Shown here: one piece after another, positions 8,271-17,719 of the stretch
Position numbering within the stretch: position 1 is the first letter of the stretch
How the letters are laid out: the number at the start of each line of letters is the position of its first letter
Source: Rhizobium sp. AAP43
GTDB taxonomy: Bacteria; Pseudomonadota; Alphaproteobacteria; Rhizobiales; Rhizobiaceae
Assembly (NCBI RefSeq): GCF_001296045.1
Contig: NZ_LJHS01000005.1
Coordinates: 434,001 to 498,000, forward strand
Direction: 5' to 3'
Length of the DNA: 64,000 nucleotides
The notes under the pieces: generated by a model
Told to the model about the DNA's origin: nothing
Databases searched by the model: none
The model's input: the letters and a program-made list of their open reading frames with translations, nothing else
Position numbers and translations under genes: made by a program

Positions 8271-9353
8271 TTACATGTCGTGAGCGGATGCGAGCCGGCT
8301 TGAGATTTCGGCGGCCAGTGTACGGGCGTTTCGTCCGATGATCATGCTCAGGTGATTGCCCCGGATCGCCACCCATTCCGCTTGGGGCATATAGGGGCGC
8401 CAGAGGGTGCGCGCGTCGCAGTCGACGGGCGAACCTTGCATTGAGAAGAAGAAGGTGACCGGGCCATCATATCTGCGGGGGCGGTATAAACCCTTCATCC
8501 GCAGGAGTTCGCAGGCGCGGGCGGTATAGCCCGGTGTGTTGCCGCCGAGCCATTGCGGTGCTCGATACGGATAGTCCGGCTGTTTAGGGTTGAGAAAGCG
8601 AAATGCCAGTTGGTGACCGCGCTTGGGCGCGCTCAACCGTTGCAGATCGCCGGGCGTCAGGATTGCCTGAGCTTCGCGCCGGGCCGGCATGCCTGCCAGA
8701 ACGCCCTTTGCAACCCTTTGCAATTTTGCGGCGAGACGCGCCAGGATGAAGCCCGTCCAGCGATGCAGAGGCCAGACATGATCGTTTTGCGGCGTATCGA
8801 TCAATCCGCAAAACGCGACAGTCCTGCCTTCAGCGGTCAGCGCCCGCGCAATTTCAAGCGCCAGTACTCCTCCAAAGGAATAACCGAGAAGATGCACGGG
8901 CCCTTCGGGCTGATGATGCCGGATCGCATCAAGCGCGTGTTGCACCTCGTCTGCCACCGTCGCCGGGTTATCGAAAGGGCGGTCCGTCCAGGAGATCGAG
9001 ACCCCGTAGATGGGGCCTGGCTGTTCGATTGTGCGGGTGAGGTCGTCAAGCTCCAAGAAGACGCTGACGCCACCGGCGTAGACGAAGAGCGGTGGGCTTT
9101 CGCCCTTGCCTTCACGGAGAAGGATTAGCTTGCCATCCGGACCTGTCTTGCCGCAGCCAAGCATTTGCCCGAGGCGTGTGAGGTTTGGGTAATCGAGAAA
9201 CGCGTTGACGTCGAGTTCGACGCCTGTCTGCAGGTAGAACAGCCTCATGATGTTGAGTGCGCGATTGGCGTTGAGGCCCGCATCGACGAGATTATCATCG
9301 GGAGAAAGGGGCTTGCGGAGGATCTGCTCGCAGATCGCCTTCAGTCGCTCCAT
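8271..9353 (-). CDS. Thioesterase-domain protein with a degenerate acyl-carrier-like N-terminal domain
   Basis: A 360-residue protein with two parts. Residues ~1-65 look like a peptidyl or acyl carrier domain (LSPDDNLVDAGLNANRALNIM, then GVELDVNAFLDYPNLTRLGQML), but the residue aligned with the phosphopantetheine serine is Ala29, so it probably cannot be loaded. Residues ~85-355 form an alpha/beta-hydrolase thioesterase of the NRPS/PKS type I kind, with nucleophile Ser159 in GYSFGG, a likely Asp in GLIDTPQN and a likely His in GNHLSMI. ATG at 9353 is preferred to an upstream TTG at 9434. No synthetase genes lie nearby. The role is unknown; a stand-alone thioesterase or acyltransferase with a docking domain is an inference. 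Confidence 0.75.
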   Translation of the reverse strand: MERLKAICEQILRKPLSPDDNLVDAGLNANRALNIMRLFYLQTGVELDVNAFLDYPNLTRLGQMLGCGKTGPDGKLILLREGKGESPPLFVYAGGVSVFLELDDLTRTIEQPGPIYGVSISWTDRPFDNPATVADEVQHALDAIRHHQPEGPVHLLGYSFGGVLALEIARALTAEGRTVAFCGLIDTPQNDHVWPLHRWTGFILARLAAKLQRVAKGVLAGMPARREAQAILTPGDLQRLSAPKRGHQLAFRFLNPKQPDYPYRAPQWLGGNTPGYTARACELLRMKGLYRPRRYDGPVTFFFSMQGSPVDCDARTLWRPYMPQAEWVAIRGNHLSMIIGRNARTLAAEISSRLASAHDM

Positions 9354-9534
9354 GCTTGCCGCGTTCGTCCCTGCCTGCACGAATTGCCCTTCGCCCGTTG
9401 TCCTGGTGCGGCATATTAGAACGAGCGGGGGCAAAATGCGTTAACGGCAGGCCACTCTCGCGTTGAAAGATCAAGTTTGGTTACCGGCTGTCGATCACGC
9501 TTCGTGGTCTGCTGTCATGCACTGACGCCACAAA

Positions 9535-9567
9535 CAACAAAGCCCTCCCGAAAGGGGAGGGCTTTGC
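9535..9567 (-). terminator. Terminator after ftsH
   Basis: An 11-bp perfect stem AAAGCCCTCCC/GGGAGGGCTTT (9539-9549 and 9555-9565) with a 5-base loop lies just past the ftsH stop. On the minus strand it is followed by TTGTTGTTTG. Confidence 0.85.
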
Positions 9568-9596
9568 AATCGTTTGGTCTTTGCGACCGGCGTTCC

Positions 9597-11531
9597 TTAG
9601 TGCGGCTGAGGCTCAAAGCCCGCTTCCGGCTCGCCACCCTTCGGCAGGTCCTTACGGCCGGTCGAGGGAACGGCAGAGCCGCGGCTCGGCGTGCTGTCGT
9701 CGCCGCTGTCGCGGGACGGCTTTTCGCCGCGGATCAGAGCCTTGATCTCTTCGCCGGACAGGGTTTCGTATTCCAGCAGACCCTCGGCGATCGCAACAAA
9801 GGCGTCGTGATGGTCGGTCAAAATACGGCGGGCTTCGGTATAGGCTTCGTCGATCAGGCGACGCACTTCCGTGTCGATCTTCTGAGCGGTCGATTCCGAA
9901 ACGTTCTTCGACTGCGAAACGGAGTGGCCGAGGAAGACTTCCTGCTGGTTTTCGCCGTAAGCGACCTGGCCGAGGACGTCGGAGAAGCCCCACTGCGTGA
10001 CCATGGCGCGGGCAAGCTTGGTGGCCTGCTCGATGTCGGAGGAGGCACCAGAGGTGATGTTCTCCTTGCCGAAGGTCAGCTCTTCCGCCACGCGGCCACC
10101 CATCATGATGACGAGGCGCGAGACCATCCACTTGTAGCTCATCGAATAGCGGTCGCCCTCGGGCAACTGCATGACCATGCCAAGTGCACGGCCGCGCGGG
10201 ATGATCGTCGCCTTGTGCAAGGGATCAGCAACCGGCACCTGCAGAGCGGTGATGGCGTGGCCGGCTTCGTGATAGGCGGTCAGCTTCTTTTCGGCTTCGG
10301 TCATGGCAGACGAGCGGCGTTCCGCGCCCATCATGATCTTGTCCTTGGCGTCCTCGAACTCGGCCATGGTGACGACACGCTTGTTGCGGCGTGCGGCCAT
10401 CAGGGCAGCTTCGTTGACGAGGTTCATCAGATCTGCACCAGAGAAGCCGGGCGTCCCGCGGGCGAGAACCTTCAGATCAACATTCGGTGCCAGCGGCACG
10501 TTGCGGGCGTGAACCTTGAGGATGCGCTCGCGGCCGATGATGTCGGGGTTCGGAACGACGACCTGGCGGTCAAAACGGCCCGGACGCAGAAGGGCGGGAT
10601 CGAGAACGTCGGGGCGGTTGGTCGCCGCGATCAGGATGATGCCTTCATTGGCTTCGAAGCCGTCCATCTCGACGAGCAACTGGTTGAGCGTCTGTTCGCG
10701 CTCGTCATTGCCGCCGCCGAGGCCTGCGCCACGATGGCGACCGACGGCGTCGATTTCGTCGATGAAGATGATGCAAGGTGCGTTCTTCTTGGCCTGCTCG
10801 AACATGTCGCGGACGCGGCTTGCACCGACGCCGACGAACATTTCAACGAAGTCCGAACCGGAGATCGTGAAGAATGGCACATTGGCTTCACCGGCAACCG
10901 AACGGGCGAGAAGGGTCTTACCCGTGCCCGGAGGGCCAACGAGCAGAACGCCGCGCGGGATTTTGCCGCCAAGGCGCTGGAACTTCTGCGGGTCGCGCAG
11001 GAATTCGACGATTTCCTCGAGATCCTGCTTGGCTTCGTCAACGCCGGCAACGTCGTCAAAGGTCACGCGGCCATGCGCTTCGGTCAAAAGCTTGGCCTTG
11101 GACTTGCCAAAGCCCATGGCGCCACCACGACCGCCGCCCTGCATCTGGCGCATGAAGAACAGCCAGACGCCAAGGATCAGCAGCATCGGCAGAAGCGTGC
11201 CGATATAGCTCAGGAAGCCGGAGGAACCGTCCGTTTCCGGCCGGGCGACAATCATCACGTTCCGCTGTTCAAGCTTGTTCAGCAGGTTGTCGTCGATCAC
11301 GGGCGCATAGGTCTGGAAGGCCGTGCCATTCTCGACATAGGTTCCAAGGACGCGGTTTCCGGTGATTGTTGCGTCACGAACGCGACCCGAATCCACTTCC
11401 CGGAGGAACTGCGAATAGGGGATCTCGCGCGAGCTCGTCTGAGACGGCGACGTCTGGAACATGCTGAACAATGCGATCAGCAGGAGGGCTATGATTGCCC
11501 AGAGCGCGAAATTCCGAAAATTTGGGTTCAT
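9597..11531 (-). CDS. ftsH: ATP-dependent zinc metalloprotease FtsH
   Basis: A 644-residue membrane-anchored AAA+ protease that degrades misfolded membrane proteins and short-lived regulators. The start [11 protein letters not shown] at 11531 directly precedes membrane segment 1 (~8-26); a periplasmic domain and segment 2 (~105-124) follow. The AAA module carries Walker A GPPGTGKT, Walker [12 protein letters not shown] and the second region of homology [20 protein letters not shown]. The zinc site is HEAGH, with the third ligand expected in the following helices. The C-terminal tail is charged and Pro-rich, as in other alphaproteobacterial FtsH proteins. An upstream in-frame TTG would add 28 implausible residues. 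The gene follows tilS, as is usual in rhizobia. Confidence 0.98.
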   Translation of the reverse strand: MNPNFRNFALWAIIALLLIALFSMFQTSPSQTSSREIPYSQFLREVDSGRVRDATITGNRVLGTYVENGTAFQTYAPVIDDNLLNKLEQRNVMIVARPETDGSSGFLSYIGTLLPMLLILGVWLFFMRQMQGGGRGGAMGFGKSKAKLLTEAHGRVTFDDVAGVDEAKQDLEEIVEFLRDPQKFQRLGGKIPRGVLLVGPPGTGKTLLARSVAGEANVPFFTISGSDFVEMFVGVGASRVRDMFEQAKKNAPCIIFIDEIDAVGRHRGAGLGGGNDEREQTLNQLLVEMDGFEANEGIILIAATNRPDVLDPALLRPGRFDRQVVVPNPDIIGRERILKVHARNVPLAPNVDLKVLARGTPGFSGADLMNLVNEAALMAARRNKRVVTMAEFEDAKDKIMMGAERRSSAMTEAEKKLTAYHEAGHAITALQVPVADPLHKATIIPRGRALGMVMQLPEGDRYSMSYKWMVSRLVIMMGGRVAEELTFGKENITSGASSDIEQATKLARAMVTQWGFSDVLGQVAYGENQQEVFLGHSVSQSKNVSESTAQKIDTEVRRLIDEAYTEARRILTDHHDAFVAIAEGLLEYETLSGEEIKALIRGEKPSRDSGDDSTPSRGSAVPSTGRKDLPKGGEPEAGFEPQPH

Positions 11532-11650
11532 TGAACTCCCCGAACACCTGTAGGCGGGCCGAACCCGCAGAATTACCAGATAACATAGGAGCGCTCCGCC
11601 CGGTTGCCAAGGCAAACCGACCTTCCCCCGACGTTTTCCGTCAATAACTC

Positions 11651-12982
11651 CTAAATTGGACAGAAAGGCGTCTCGTCGCGGCCGACCAGGCGATCGATCG
11701 CCCGAGCAAGCGGCAGATCGAAATCCGGCAGCATGTGGTCGAGAAGCGCAATGTGGAGATTGGACCGGACCAGACCGGGTTCGGCCAGCGGATTGCCCTG
11801 AAAATCATGGAAAAATGGGTGGGTGCCGGCCAATGCGGCCTTAACCGTGCCGGGCAGGCTCGGGTCATTGATCGGGGCGTGGCCGGCTGCGATGTGCAGA
11901 TCGACCGCGCCCAGATTGTCGAGCCGATACCGGCCGTCCCAGAGCACCGAAGTCCCGGCGGGGAGGGGGAGCGGCAAAAGACCGCGCCTCTCGCGCAGAC
12001 AAAAGAGGTCGTTTCGGCGTCTGACAAAGAGCGCACCGGCCAGTGTGAGGCGAAAGTCCTGTCCCCCATCCAGCGCTGTCATCAGCCGATCGATGCTGTC
12101 GGCCTGTGGACGATGCGAACGTCCGCCGGCGATGGCTGCCAGTGTCGATAGGGCATGGCGGCGGACTGGGTCGTCAGCGATCGCGGCGGCGGGCGGCGAG
12201 GGGAGGCCTATACGAAAGACATAATCGCCGAGCCTCTCGACTGTCTCCTGCAGCCAGTCAGCTGTGGCCCAGCACAGTGTCCGGCGGCTTGCGGCTGCGT
12301 TGGCAATGACGGTCTCATCGAAGGGGAGAGCATCGCGCCGGACGCGCACGCGCTCATAGCGGGGATCTTCATTCGTGGGGTCATCCAGCCATGCCGCAGC
12401 TTGTTGGCGAAGCGCAACACGGATGGCTTCGCGGCGGACTCCGAGAAGTGGTCTCAGAATCCAGTGCCGGCGGCCATAGAGGGTGGCCGGTGCCATTCCG
12501 GCAAGGCCGAGGCCTGATGCTGCAGCGCGTTCGGCGCGCATGCGCACAGTCTCGATTTGGTCATCCAGGGTATGGCCGGTGAGGATTGCGTCGGCTCCCA
12601 TGCGCTCGGCGGCGTCCGAAAGCAGGCGATAGCGTGCGTCACGGGCGGCGGCGGGAATGCCTGTTTTCGGCTTGGCACCGGTCCAGTCGAGGATGTCGTG
12701 GGGGATGTCGAGGTGTTTGCAGAGATCCGCGACCCAGCGGGCCTCTTCGGTCGAGCCCTGGCGGAGACGATGGTCGACGGTGGCGGCGACGAGGCGGTGG
12801 TCTCGATGTGACGTGCGCAGGAGGTTTTTGAGAAGGATCAGGAGCCCGGTCGAGTCACTGCCACCGGAAATGGCGACCAGCAGAGTGGCTGGTGTCTTCA
12901 GAGACGAAAGGAAGGCCGAAAGGGCGGCCTCGGGTGATGATGGTCTGCCGGTCGTGGCCGTCTCTGCGGCCGCGGCAGACAT
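11651..12982 (-). CDS. tilS: tRNA(Ile)-lysidine synthase
   Basis: TilS attaches lysine to C34 of tRNA-Ile(CAU), changing both the codon read (AUA) and the amino acid accepted; it is normally essential. The 443-residue product has the N-type PP-loop [12 protein letters not shown] near residue 37 for ATP binding, the RYxLL-type segment [16 protein letters not shown], and the [13 protein letters not shown] motif. The C-terminal half is divergent, as is common outside enterobacteria. The start codon overlaps the stop of cpoB by one base (TGATG), which implies translational coupling. Confidence 0.93.
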   Translation of the reverse strand: MSAAAAETATTGRPSSPEAALSAFLSSLKTPATLLVAISGGSDSTGLLILLKNLLRTSHRDHRLVAATVDHRLRQGSTEEARWVADLCKHLDIPHDILDWTGAKPKTGIPAAARDARYRLLSDAAERMGADAILTGHTLDDQIETVRMRAERAAASGLGLAGMAPATLYGRRHWILRPLLGVRREAIRVALRQQAAAWLDDPTNEDPRYERVRVRRDALPFDETVIANAAASRRTLCWATADWLQETVERLGDYVFRIGLPSPPAAAIADDPVRRHALSTLAAIAGGRSHRPQADSIDRLMTALDGGQDFRLTLAGALFVRRRNDLFCLRERRGLLPLPLPAGTSVLWDGRYRLDNLGAVDLHIAAGHAPINDPSLPGTVKAALAGTHPFFHDFQGNPLAEPGLVRSNLHIALLDHMLPDFDLPLARAIDRLVGRDETPFCPI

Positions 12983-13962
12983 CAGCAGCCGAGCCGCTTC
13001 TGCTCGCTCGCGACCTTGGAAACAACGGCACGGGAGGCTTTGGGGTAACGCTTGCTGACCTCGCGAAGCGTGGCACAGGCGGTTTCATTGTTGTCGAGAG
13101 CGGCCAGCGACATGCCGAGCTTGAGCAGCATTTCCGGTGCCTTGGGCGAGGAACTGTAGGTCTGGTGTGCATTCAGGAAGGTCTTGGCGGCTTCACTGAA
13201 ATTGCCTTGCGAATACAGGGCTTCGCCAAGCCAGAAGTTTGCGTCTGCAACCTTGGCGCTGCTTGGATAAGCATTGATGAAATCGCGGAATTCGCTTTCG
13301 GCCAGCGAGTAATCACCGGAGAGCACGTGGGCATAGGCGACCTGGTAGACGTCGTCTTCTGCGCCGAGCGAGGCTGACTGGGTGTTGCGGGTTGAAGGAG
13401 CAACCGTGGTCCCCGAATCAACACCGGGCAAAGCCGCGGAATTGCTGCCGGCATCGCCATTCAGGATTGCCGTCTTCGGCATGCCGTTGGCGTCGAGCTC
13501 GATCGAGCCAAGCGTCTGCTCGGCCGGCGCGCCTGTCGATGGGGTGGCGGCGCCGGCGGATGCGCCGGCGTCGGGGGTGTCGGTGATGATTTCGGCGACC
13601 GAATCCTGATCGCTGCCCGGATTCACCGGTCGGGTCAGCGAGCCGCTCTTCTTCTCCAGATCCTGGAAGCGGAATTCATTGTCTTCCTGCTGCTTGCGGA
13701 TCTGTTCCTGCATCTGCAGCAGCTGGAAGCTCATCTCTTCGATGCGGCCGTTGAGGCTGCGGATTTCCTCTTCGAGCTGCTGGACGCGGATCGAAGGGTC
13801 GGAGACCTGTGCCATCTGGACTTCTGCGCGTGGTGCAGATTTCGGCTCAGCCTTCTGCTCGCCGACGGAGAGACCCGGAAACAGCTGGAACGCGAATGCT
13901 CCCCCGCCCGATCCCGCCAAAGCGGCCGACGCGAGCAGTGCGGCCATCACAAGTTTCTTCAT
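12982..13962 (-). CDS. cpoB: Tol-Pal system protein CpoB (YbgF)
   Basis: CpoB is a periplasmic partner of TolA that coordinates peptidoglycan synthesis with outer-membrane constriction at division. The 326-residue product begins with a signal peptide (MKKLVMAALLASAALAGSGGGAFA), then a coiled coil at ~55-105 (RVQQLEEEIRSLNGRIEEM), a Ser/Thr/Ala-rich linker, and three TPR-like repeats (AYAHVLSGDYSLAESEFRDF, FWLGEALYSQGNFSEAAKTF and a third) that end at a terminal cysteine. The ATG at 13962 follows AGGAAAAGGA. It sits at the end of the tol-pal cluster. Confidence 0.94.
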   Translation of the reverse strand: MKKLVMAALLASAALAGSGGGAFAFQLFPGLSVGEQKAEPKSAPRAEVQMAQVSDPSIRVQQLEEEIRSLNGRIEEMSFQLLQMQEQIRKQQEDNEFRFQDLEKKSGSLTRPVNPGSDQDSVAEIITDTPDAGASAGAATPSTGAPAEQTLGSIELDANGMPKTAILNGDAGSNSAALPGVDSGTTVAPSTRNTQSASLGAEDDVYQVAYAHVLSGDYSLAESEFRDFINAYPSSAKVADANFWLGEALYSQGNFSEAAKTFLNAHQTYSSSPKAPEMLLKLGMSLAALDNNETACATLREVSKRYPKASRAVVSKVASEQKRLGC

Positions 13963-14064
13963 ATTCCTTTTCCTGTTTTCTCGATCAAGGGCGCCGAACC
14001 GGCGCAGACAGGAGTTTTTCCAATTGGCTGCAAAAAGCAACCGAGTTCGGCCAAAGTAAGGTGA

Positions 14065-14099
14065 AAAGAAAAAGGCGCCGCACGCGGCGACGCCTTTGA
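14065..14099 (-). terminator. Terminator between pal and cpoB
   Basis: On the minus strand AAAGGCGtCGCCGC and GCGGCGcCTTT pair around a 2-base apex, and TTTTTCTTTTC follows. It lies just past the pal stop, so cpoB may be read mainly from its own promoter or by read-through. Confidence 0.7.
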
Positions 14100-14120
14100 T
14101 TTTGGCGAAGGCTTGAAGCC

Positions 14121-14660
14121 TTACATTCCGGCGCCACCGAGAACGGTGACCGCGCGACGGTTCTGCGACCAGCACGAGATGTCGTCGCAGACGGCGACCG
14201 GGCGTTCCTTGCCGTAGGAGATCGTCTTCAGACGCTGTGCCGGCACGCCGCGCTGAGCGAGATAATCGCGGGTCGCTGCTGCACGGCGAGCACCGAGAGC
14301 GAGGTTGTATTCGCGGGTGCCGCGTTCGTCGGCATGGCCTTCGATCGTAATCGCGTAGTTGGGGTAACGAGCTAGCCACTGAGCCTGACGGTCGAGCGTC
14401 TGGGCAGCGTCCGCGCGGATCGAAGTCGAGTCGGTGTCGAAGAAGATGCGGTCACCGACATTGACCGTGAAGTCCTGTGCGGAACCCGGGGTCGCGGCAC
14501 CTGCGCCGCCGGCGCCGAGGCCTAGTTCACCGGCGCTGTTGGGCAGGTTCTTCTTGTTGGCGCAGCCAGCCAGGGCGAGCGTCATCATGAGAGCGACCAT
14601 CGCAGGATTGGTGGCCAGCTTCTGCAGACGGCTCTTGGCCGGGGTGTCGATACGGCTCAT
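14121..14660 (-). CDS. pal: Peptidoglycan-associated lipoprotein Pal
   Basis: Pal is an outer-membrane lipoprotein that binds peptidoglycan and TolB, linking envelope layers during constriction. The 179-residue precursor has a basic N-terminus, a hydrophobic stretch and the lipobox LALAGC at ~30-35. The OmpA-like domain follows, with FFDTDSTSIRADAAQTL and the peptidoglycan-binding EGHADERGTREYNLALGARRA. MSRIDTPAKSRL at 14660 is taken as the start because an upstream extension lacks signal-peptide character. Two TTAACC elements resembling CtrA half-sites precede it (see findings). Confidence 0.96.
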   Translation of the reverse strand: MSRIDTPAKSRLQKLATNPAMVALMMTLALAGCANKKNLPNSAGELGLGAGGAGAATPGSAQDFTVNVGDRIFFDTDSTSIRADAAQTLDRQAQWLARYPNYAITIEGHADERGTREYNLALGARRAAATRDYLAQRGVPAQRLKTISYGKERPVAVCDDISCWSQNRRAVTVLGGAGM

Positions 14661-14791
14661 CGCCAGTCTCCTTGAATTCTTGGTTAGGGTTGCCGGACGA
14701 TAACCAATCGCGGTTAAGCGGCTCCAAACAATCATGGTTAACAAAGCGTGAAATCACTGCAAAGTCAGGTCGAATGAGACCCGTTTAAGGC

Positions 14792-14818
14792 AAGAAAGAG
14801 GCGCAAATGCGCCTCATT
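14792..14818 (-). terminator. Terminator after tolB
   Basis: A 7-bp perfect stem GAGGCGC/GCGCCTC with a 4-base loop (14798-14815) is followed on the minus strand by TTTCTTG. It is short and separates tolB from pal. Confidence 0.55.
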
Positions 14819-14827
14819 TAGAACTTG

Positions 14828-16132
14828 CTACTCCATGAGCGGGGACCATGCCGGGTCTGACGCGAAGGAGGGGGTCTTGATCGCCTGCTCGTTGTATCCG
14901 GTCAGGTCGATCGAGTAGAGCTGCGGCCCGCCGGCGCCGGCATTCTGCCGGAAGAACATCAGCACGCGACCGTTTGGCGCCCATGTCGGGCCTTCGTTGT
15001 GGAAGCCCGAGGTCAGGATGCGCTCGCCCGAGCCGTCCGTCTTCATCACGCCGATCGAGAACTTGCCGCCCGACTGCTTGGTGAAGGCGATCAAATCACC
15101 GCGAGGCGACCAGACCGGGGTCGAATAGGAGCCGTCACCGAAGGAGATACGGCGCTGCCCGGAGCCATCTGCACTCATGACGTAAAGCTGCTGACGACCG
15201 CCGCGGTCGCTTTCAAAGGCGATCTGGCTTCCATCGGGCGAGTAAGAGGGCGAGGTGTCGATGGCGGCGGTCGAGGTCAGACGGGTGGTCGTGCGCGAGC
15301 GCAGGTCCATCGTGTAGATGTTGGCATTGCCTTCCTGCTGCAGGCTCATGATGACGCGTTGACCATCGGGCGAGAAGCGTGGGGCAAAGGTCATACCGGG
15401 GAAATTGCCGACCACTTCACGCGAACCGGTTTCCAGCTGCAGAAGGTAGACGCGCGGCTGGTCGCCCTCGAAGGACATGTAGGTGATTTCCTGACGGTTC
15501 GGCGAGAAGCGCGGCGTCAGCACCAGATCCTTGGAGTTGGTCAGCGGACGCATGTTCTCGCCGTCCTGGTCCATGATTGCCAGCTGACGCTTGCGGTCTG
15601 TCTTCGGGCCGCTTTCGGAGACGAAGACGATGCGCGTGTCGAAATAGCCCTTTTCACCGGTGATGCGCTCATAGATCGCATCCGAGATGATGTGCGCAAC
15701 GCGACGCCAGTTCTTCGGATCCGTGTAGAACTGCTGTCCGAGCATCTGCTGGCCGCCAAACACGTCCCAGAGGCGGACTTCGGCGCGCAGGCGGCCGTCG
15801 GCTTCCTTGGTGATGCGGCCGACGACGAGGGCCTCGGTCTTGAGGACCTTCCAGTCCTCGAAGCGCGGCGGCTGGTCGGGATTGGAGATCTTTTCGATGA
15901 ATGCCGCACGGTTGACCGGCGCAAAGAGGCCCGAACGCTTCAGGTTCGCCTCGATGACCTGCGAGATCTGCGCACCGACGCCGTCATTGGAGACGAAGTC
16001 CGATACGGCGATCGGGAGCGGCTGGACATTGCCGCGGTTGATGTTGATTTCGACGGCGGCATAGGCTGGTGCAACGAAGGCACCGGCAAGGCCGGCACAG
16101 ACCAGCAGAAGTCCGAGTAGATTTTTTTTCAT
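14828..16132 (-). CDS. tolB: Tol-Pal system beta-propeller protein TolB
   Basis: TolB is a periplasmic protein that shuttles between TolA and Pal. The 434-residue precursor has a signal peptide [25 protein letters not shown], a TolB N-terminal domain (~27-170) and a six-bladed beta-propeller built from WD40-like repeats, each with a PxFSPDGxxI-type core ([53 protein letters not shown]). ATG at 16132 is preferred to a TTG nine bases upstream because the signal peptide begins there. It follows tolA by 24 bases. Confidence 0.97.
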   Translation of the reverse strand: MKKNLLGLLLVCAGLAGAFVAPAYAAVEININRGNVQPLPIAVSDFVSNDGVGAQISQVIEANLKRSGLFAPVNRAAFIEKISNPDQPPRFEDWKVLKTEALVVGRITKEADGRLRAEVRLWDVFGGQQMLGQQFYTDPKNWRRVAHIISDAIYERITGEKGYFDTRIVFVSESGPKTDRKRQLAIMDQDGENMRPLTNSKDLVLTPRFSPNRQEITYMSFEGDQPRVYLLQLETGSREVVGNFPGMTFAPRFSPDGQRVIMSLQQEGNANIYTMDLRSRTTTRLTSTAAIDTSPSYSPDGSQIAFESDRGGRQQLYVMSADGSGQRRISFGDGSYSTPVWSPRGDLIAFTKQSGGKFSIGVMKTDGSGERILTSGFHNEGPTWAPNGRVLMFFRQNAGAGGPQLYSIDLTGYNEQAIKTPSFASDPAWSPLME

Positions 16133-16156
16133 GCTATCCAAGCCTTTTTTCAGCTC

Positions 16157-17233
16157 TTACATCAATTCGCTGGGATCGAAGTTGACCACAACTTCGGACC
16201 AGGCATCGTATTTGTCCCGTGGCAGATTGGAGAACGGGGCAGACTTGCGAACGGCACGCACAGCGCCGCTCATGAGAACCTGTTGTGCCGTTGGCGAGCC
16301 GCCGGTGGCTGTCGCTTCCGGTTCGCCGATCAACTCGCCATTCTGATCGAGGCGGAAGGACACGCGAATCTGCACATCCTCAGCATCAGCCATGCCGGGT
16401 GTGATCAGCCAGTTTTCCTGGATCACGCCGCGCAGGGCGTCGAGTTCACTCTGGCTCAGCGTCGAACCGCCCGTGTCCGTCTCGCCGCCGAGTGCGGCCT
16501 GATCGGTCGAGCGTTTCGCGCCGCCGCCGGAGGCATCGGTCTTGTTCAGGAGGGCTGCAACTTCGTCGGCATTGAAATCGCTCTCCATCTGCTTCTTGGC
16601 AGAGGCGGTTTCCTGCTTCTTGTCAGCCTTCTTGGCGTCAGACTTTGCCGTCTCTTTCTTTTCCGGCTTCTTTTCAGCCGGCTTGGCAAGTTCCGGCTCG
16701 GGGCGTGCGGCTGGTACCGGCGCCTTCTCGGGCAGCGGAATTTCTTCCGCAGCGGCCTGTTCGACAGGCACGGGCTCTTCCGGCTTGGGCTCCGGCGGTG
16801 GTGTCTCGGCGGGCTTGGCCTCGGGCGTTGGCGGCGGCGCCGTCTCTTCCGGCACCACTTCCTTCACTTCGTTCGGCTTGGCATCATTCGGCGGCACAGG
16901 GGCTTCGACGGATTTCGGCGCGGCCGCGACTTCCTTCTCGACGGGACGCTGTGTTGGCGTCGGCGGTGATTTCAGATCAACCTGGTTGTCGCCGAAGTTC
17001 TCAGCCGGCTCTGCGATCGGCGGCTTCTCGGTCGGAACCGGTGCCGATTTCTCCGCCATCGGGGCTTCCTTGTCGCCCTTCTGGATCTGGGTGAATTCCT
17101 CGATCGGAACGATGCTGACCGGAAGCGTCTCCATGTTCACCATGTCCAGCTTTTCCGGCGAGCCTAGTGTCACCAGCGTCGCTGCGAGCGCCACTCCATG
17201 CAGAAAAGTCGATGTGAAGAGACTCGCCTTCAT
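16157..17233 (-). CDS. tolA: TolA-like envelope-spanning protein
   Basis: TolA links the TolQR inner-membrane motor to TolB/Pal. The 358-residue protein has one N-terminal membrane segment (~4-25), a long Pro/Glu/Ala/Lys-rich periplasmic stalk (~50-225, with runs such as PPPTPEAKPAETPPPEPKPE), and a C-terminal TonB/TolA-like domain (~265-358: SELDALRGVIQENW, VRVSFRLDQNGELIGEPEA-like segment, VRAVRKSAPFSNLP). Primary sequence in the stalk is compositionally biased, so the assignment depends on the topology and on its place between tolR and tolB. Length is slightly less than in enterobacteria. Confidence 0.93.
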   Translation of the reverse strand: MKASLFTSTFLHGVALAATLVTLGSPEKLDMVNMETLPVSIVPIEEFTQIQKGDKEAPMAEKSAPVPTEKPPIAEPAENFGDNQVDLKSPPTPTQRPVEKEVAAAPKSVEAPVPPNDAKPNEVKEVVPEETAPPPTPEAKPAETPPPEPKPEEPVPVEQAAAEEIPLPEKAPVPAARPEPELAKPAEKKPEKKETAKSDAKKADKKQETASAKKQMESDFNADEVAALLNKTDASGGGAKRSTDQAALGGETDTGGSTLSQSELDALRGVIQENWLITPGMADAEDVQIRVSFRLDQNGELIGEPEATATGGSPTAQQVLMSGAVRAVRKSAPFSNLPRDKYDAWSEVVVNFDPSELM

Positions 17234-17242
17234 GTCGCCCGA

Positions 17243-17695
17243 TCAGTTCTTCTGTTCCTGCGAAGTGACAAGGCCGATATTGGTGTAACCGGCGGCGGAA
17301 ATGCGTGCCATGACCTGCATGACGATGCCATAGGTCGCGGCGGTGTCGGCGCGGACGAAGATGCGTTCGCTATAGCCTGTGGTGGCGATGGCCTGCAGCT
17401 TCGGCACGACTTCGTCGATGGCGATGGCCGATTCCTGCAGATAGATCTCGCCAGCCGGATTGACCGAAACCGTGATCGGCTGGGTATCTGTATTGAGGGC
17501 GCCTGCCTGCGTCTGCGGCAGGTCGATCGGCACGCCAACGGTCATCATCGGGGCTGCGACCATGAAGATGATGAGCAGAACGAGGACGACGTCGACGAAA
17601 GGCGTGACGTTGATTTCGCTGACGAGGGCCTTTCGACCGCCGCGGCGTCCGCGGCGTCCGCCGCCCTTGCCCCCTGATCCGACTGACATACCCAT
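17243..17695 (-). CDS. tolR: Tol-Pal motor protein TolR (ExbD family)
   Basis: TolR forms the proton-driven stator-rotor with TolQ and energises TolA. The 150-residue protein has a Gly/Arg-rich cytoplasmic N-terminus, a single membrane helix at ~30-50 with the conserved proton-carrying aspartate in TPFVDVVLVLLIIFMV, and a periplasmic domain ending with GYTNIGLVTSQEQKN. It lies 24 bases after tolQ and 9 before tolA. Confidence 0.96.
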   Translation of the reverse strand: MGMSVGSGGKGGGRRGRRGGRKALVSEINVTPFVDVVLVLLIIFMVAAPMMTVGVPIDLPQTQAGALNTDTQPITVSVNPAGEIYLQESAIAIDEVVPKLQAIATTGYSERIFVRADTAATYGIVMQVMARISAAGYTNIGLVTSQEQKN

Positions 17696-17719
17696 GTTAA
17701 GTCTCCTGTCGCCGAGCCG

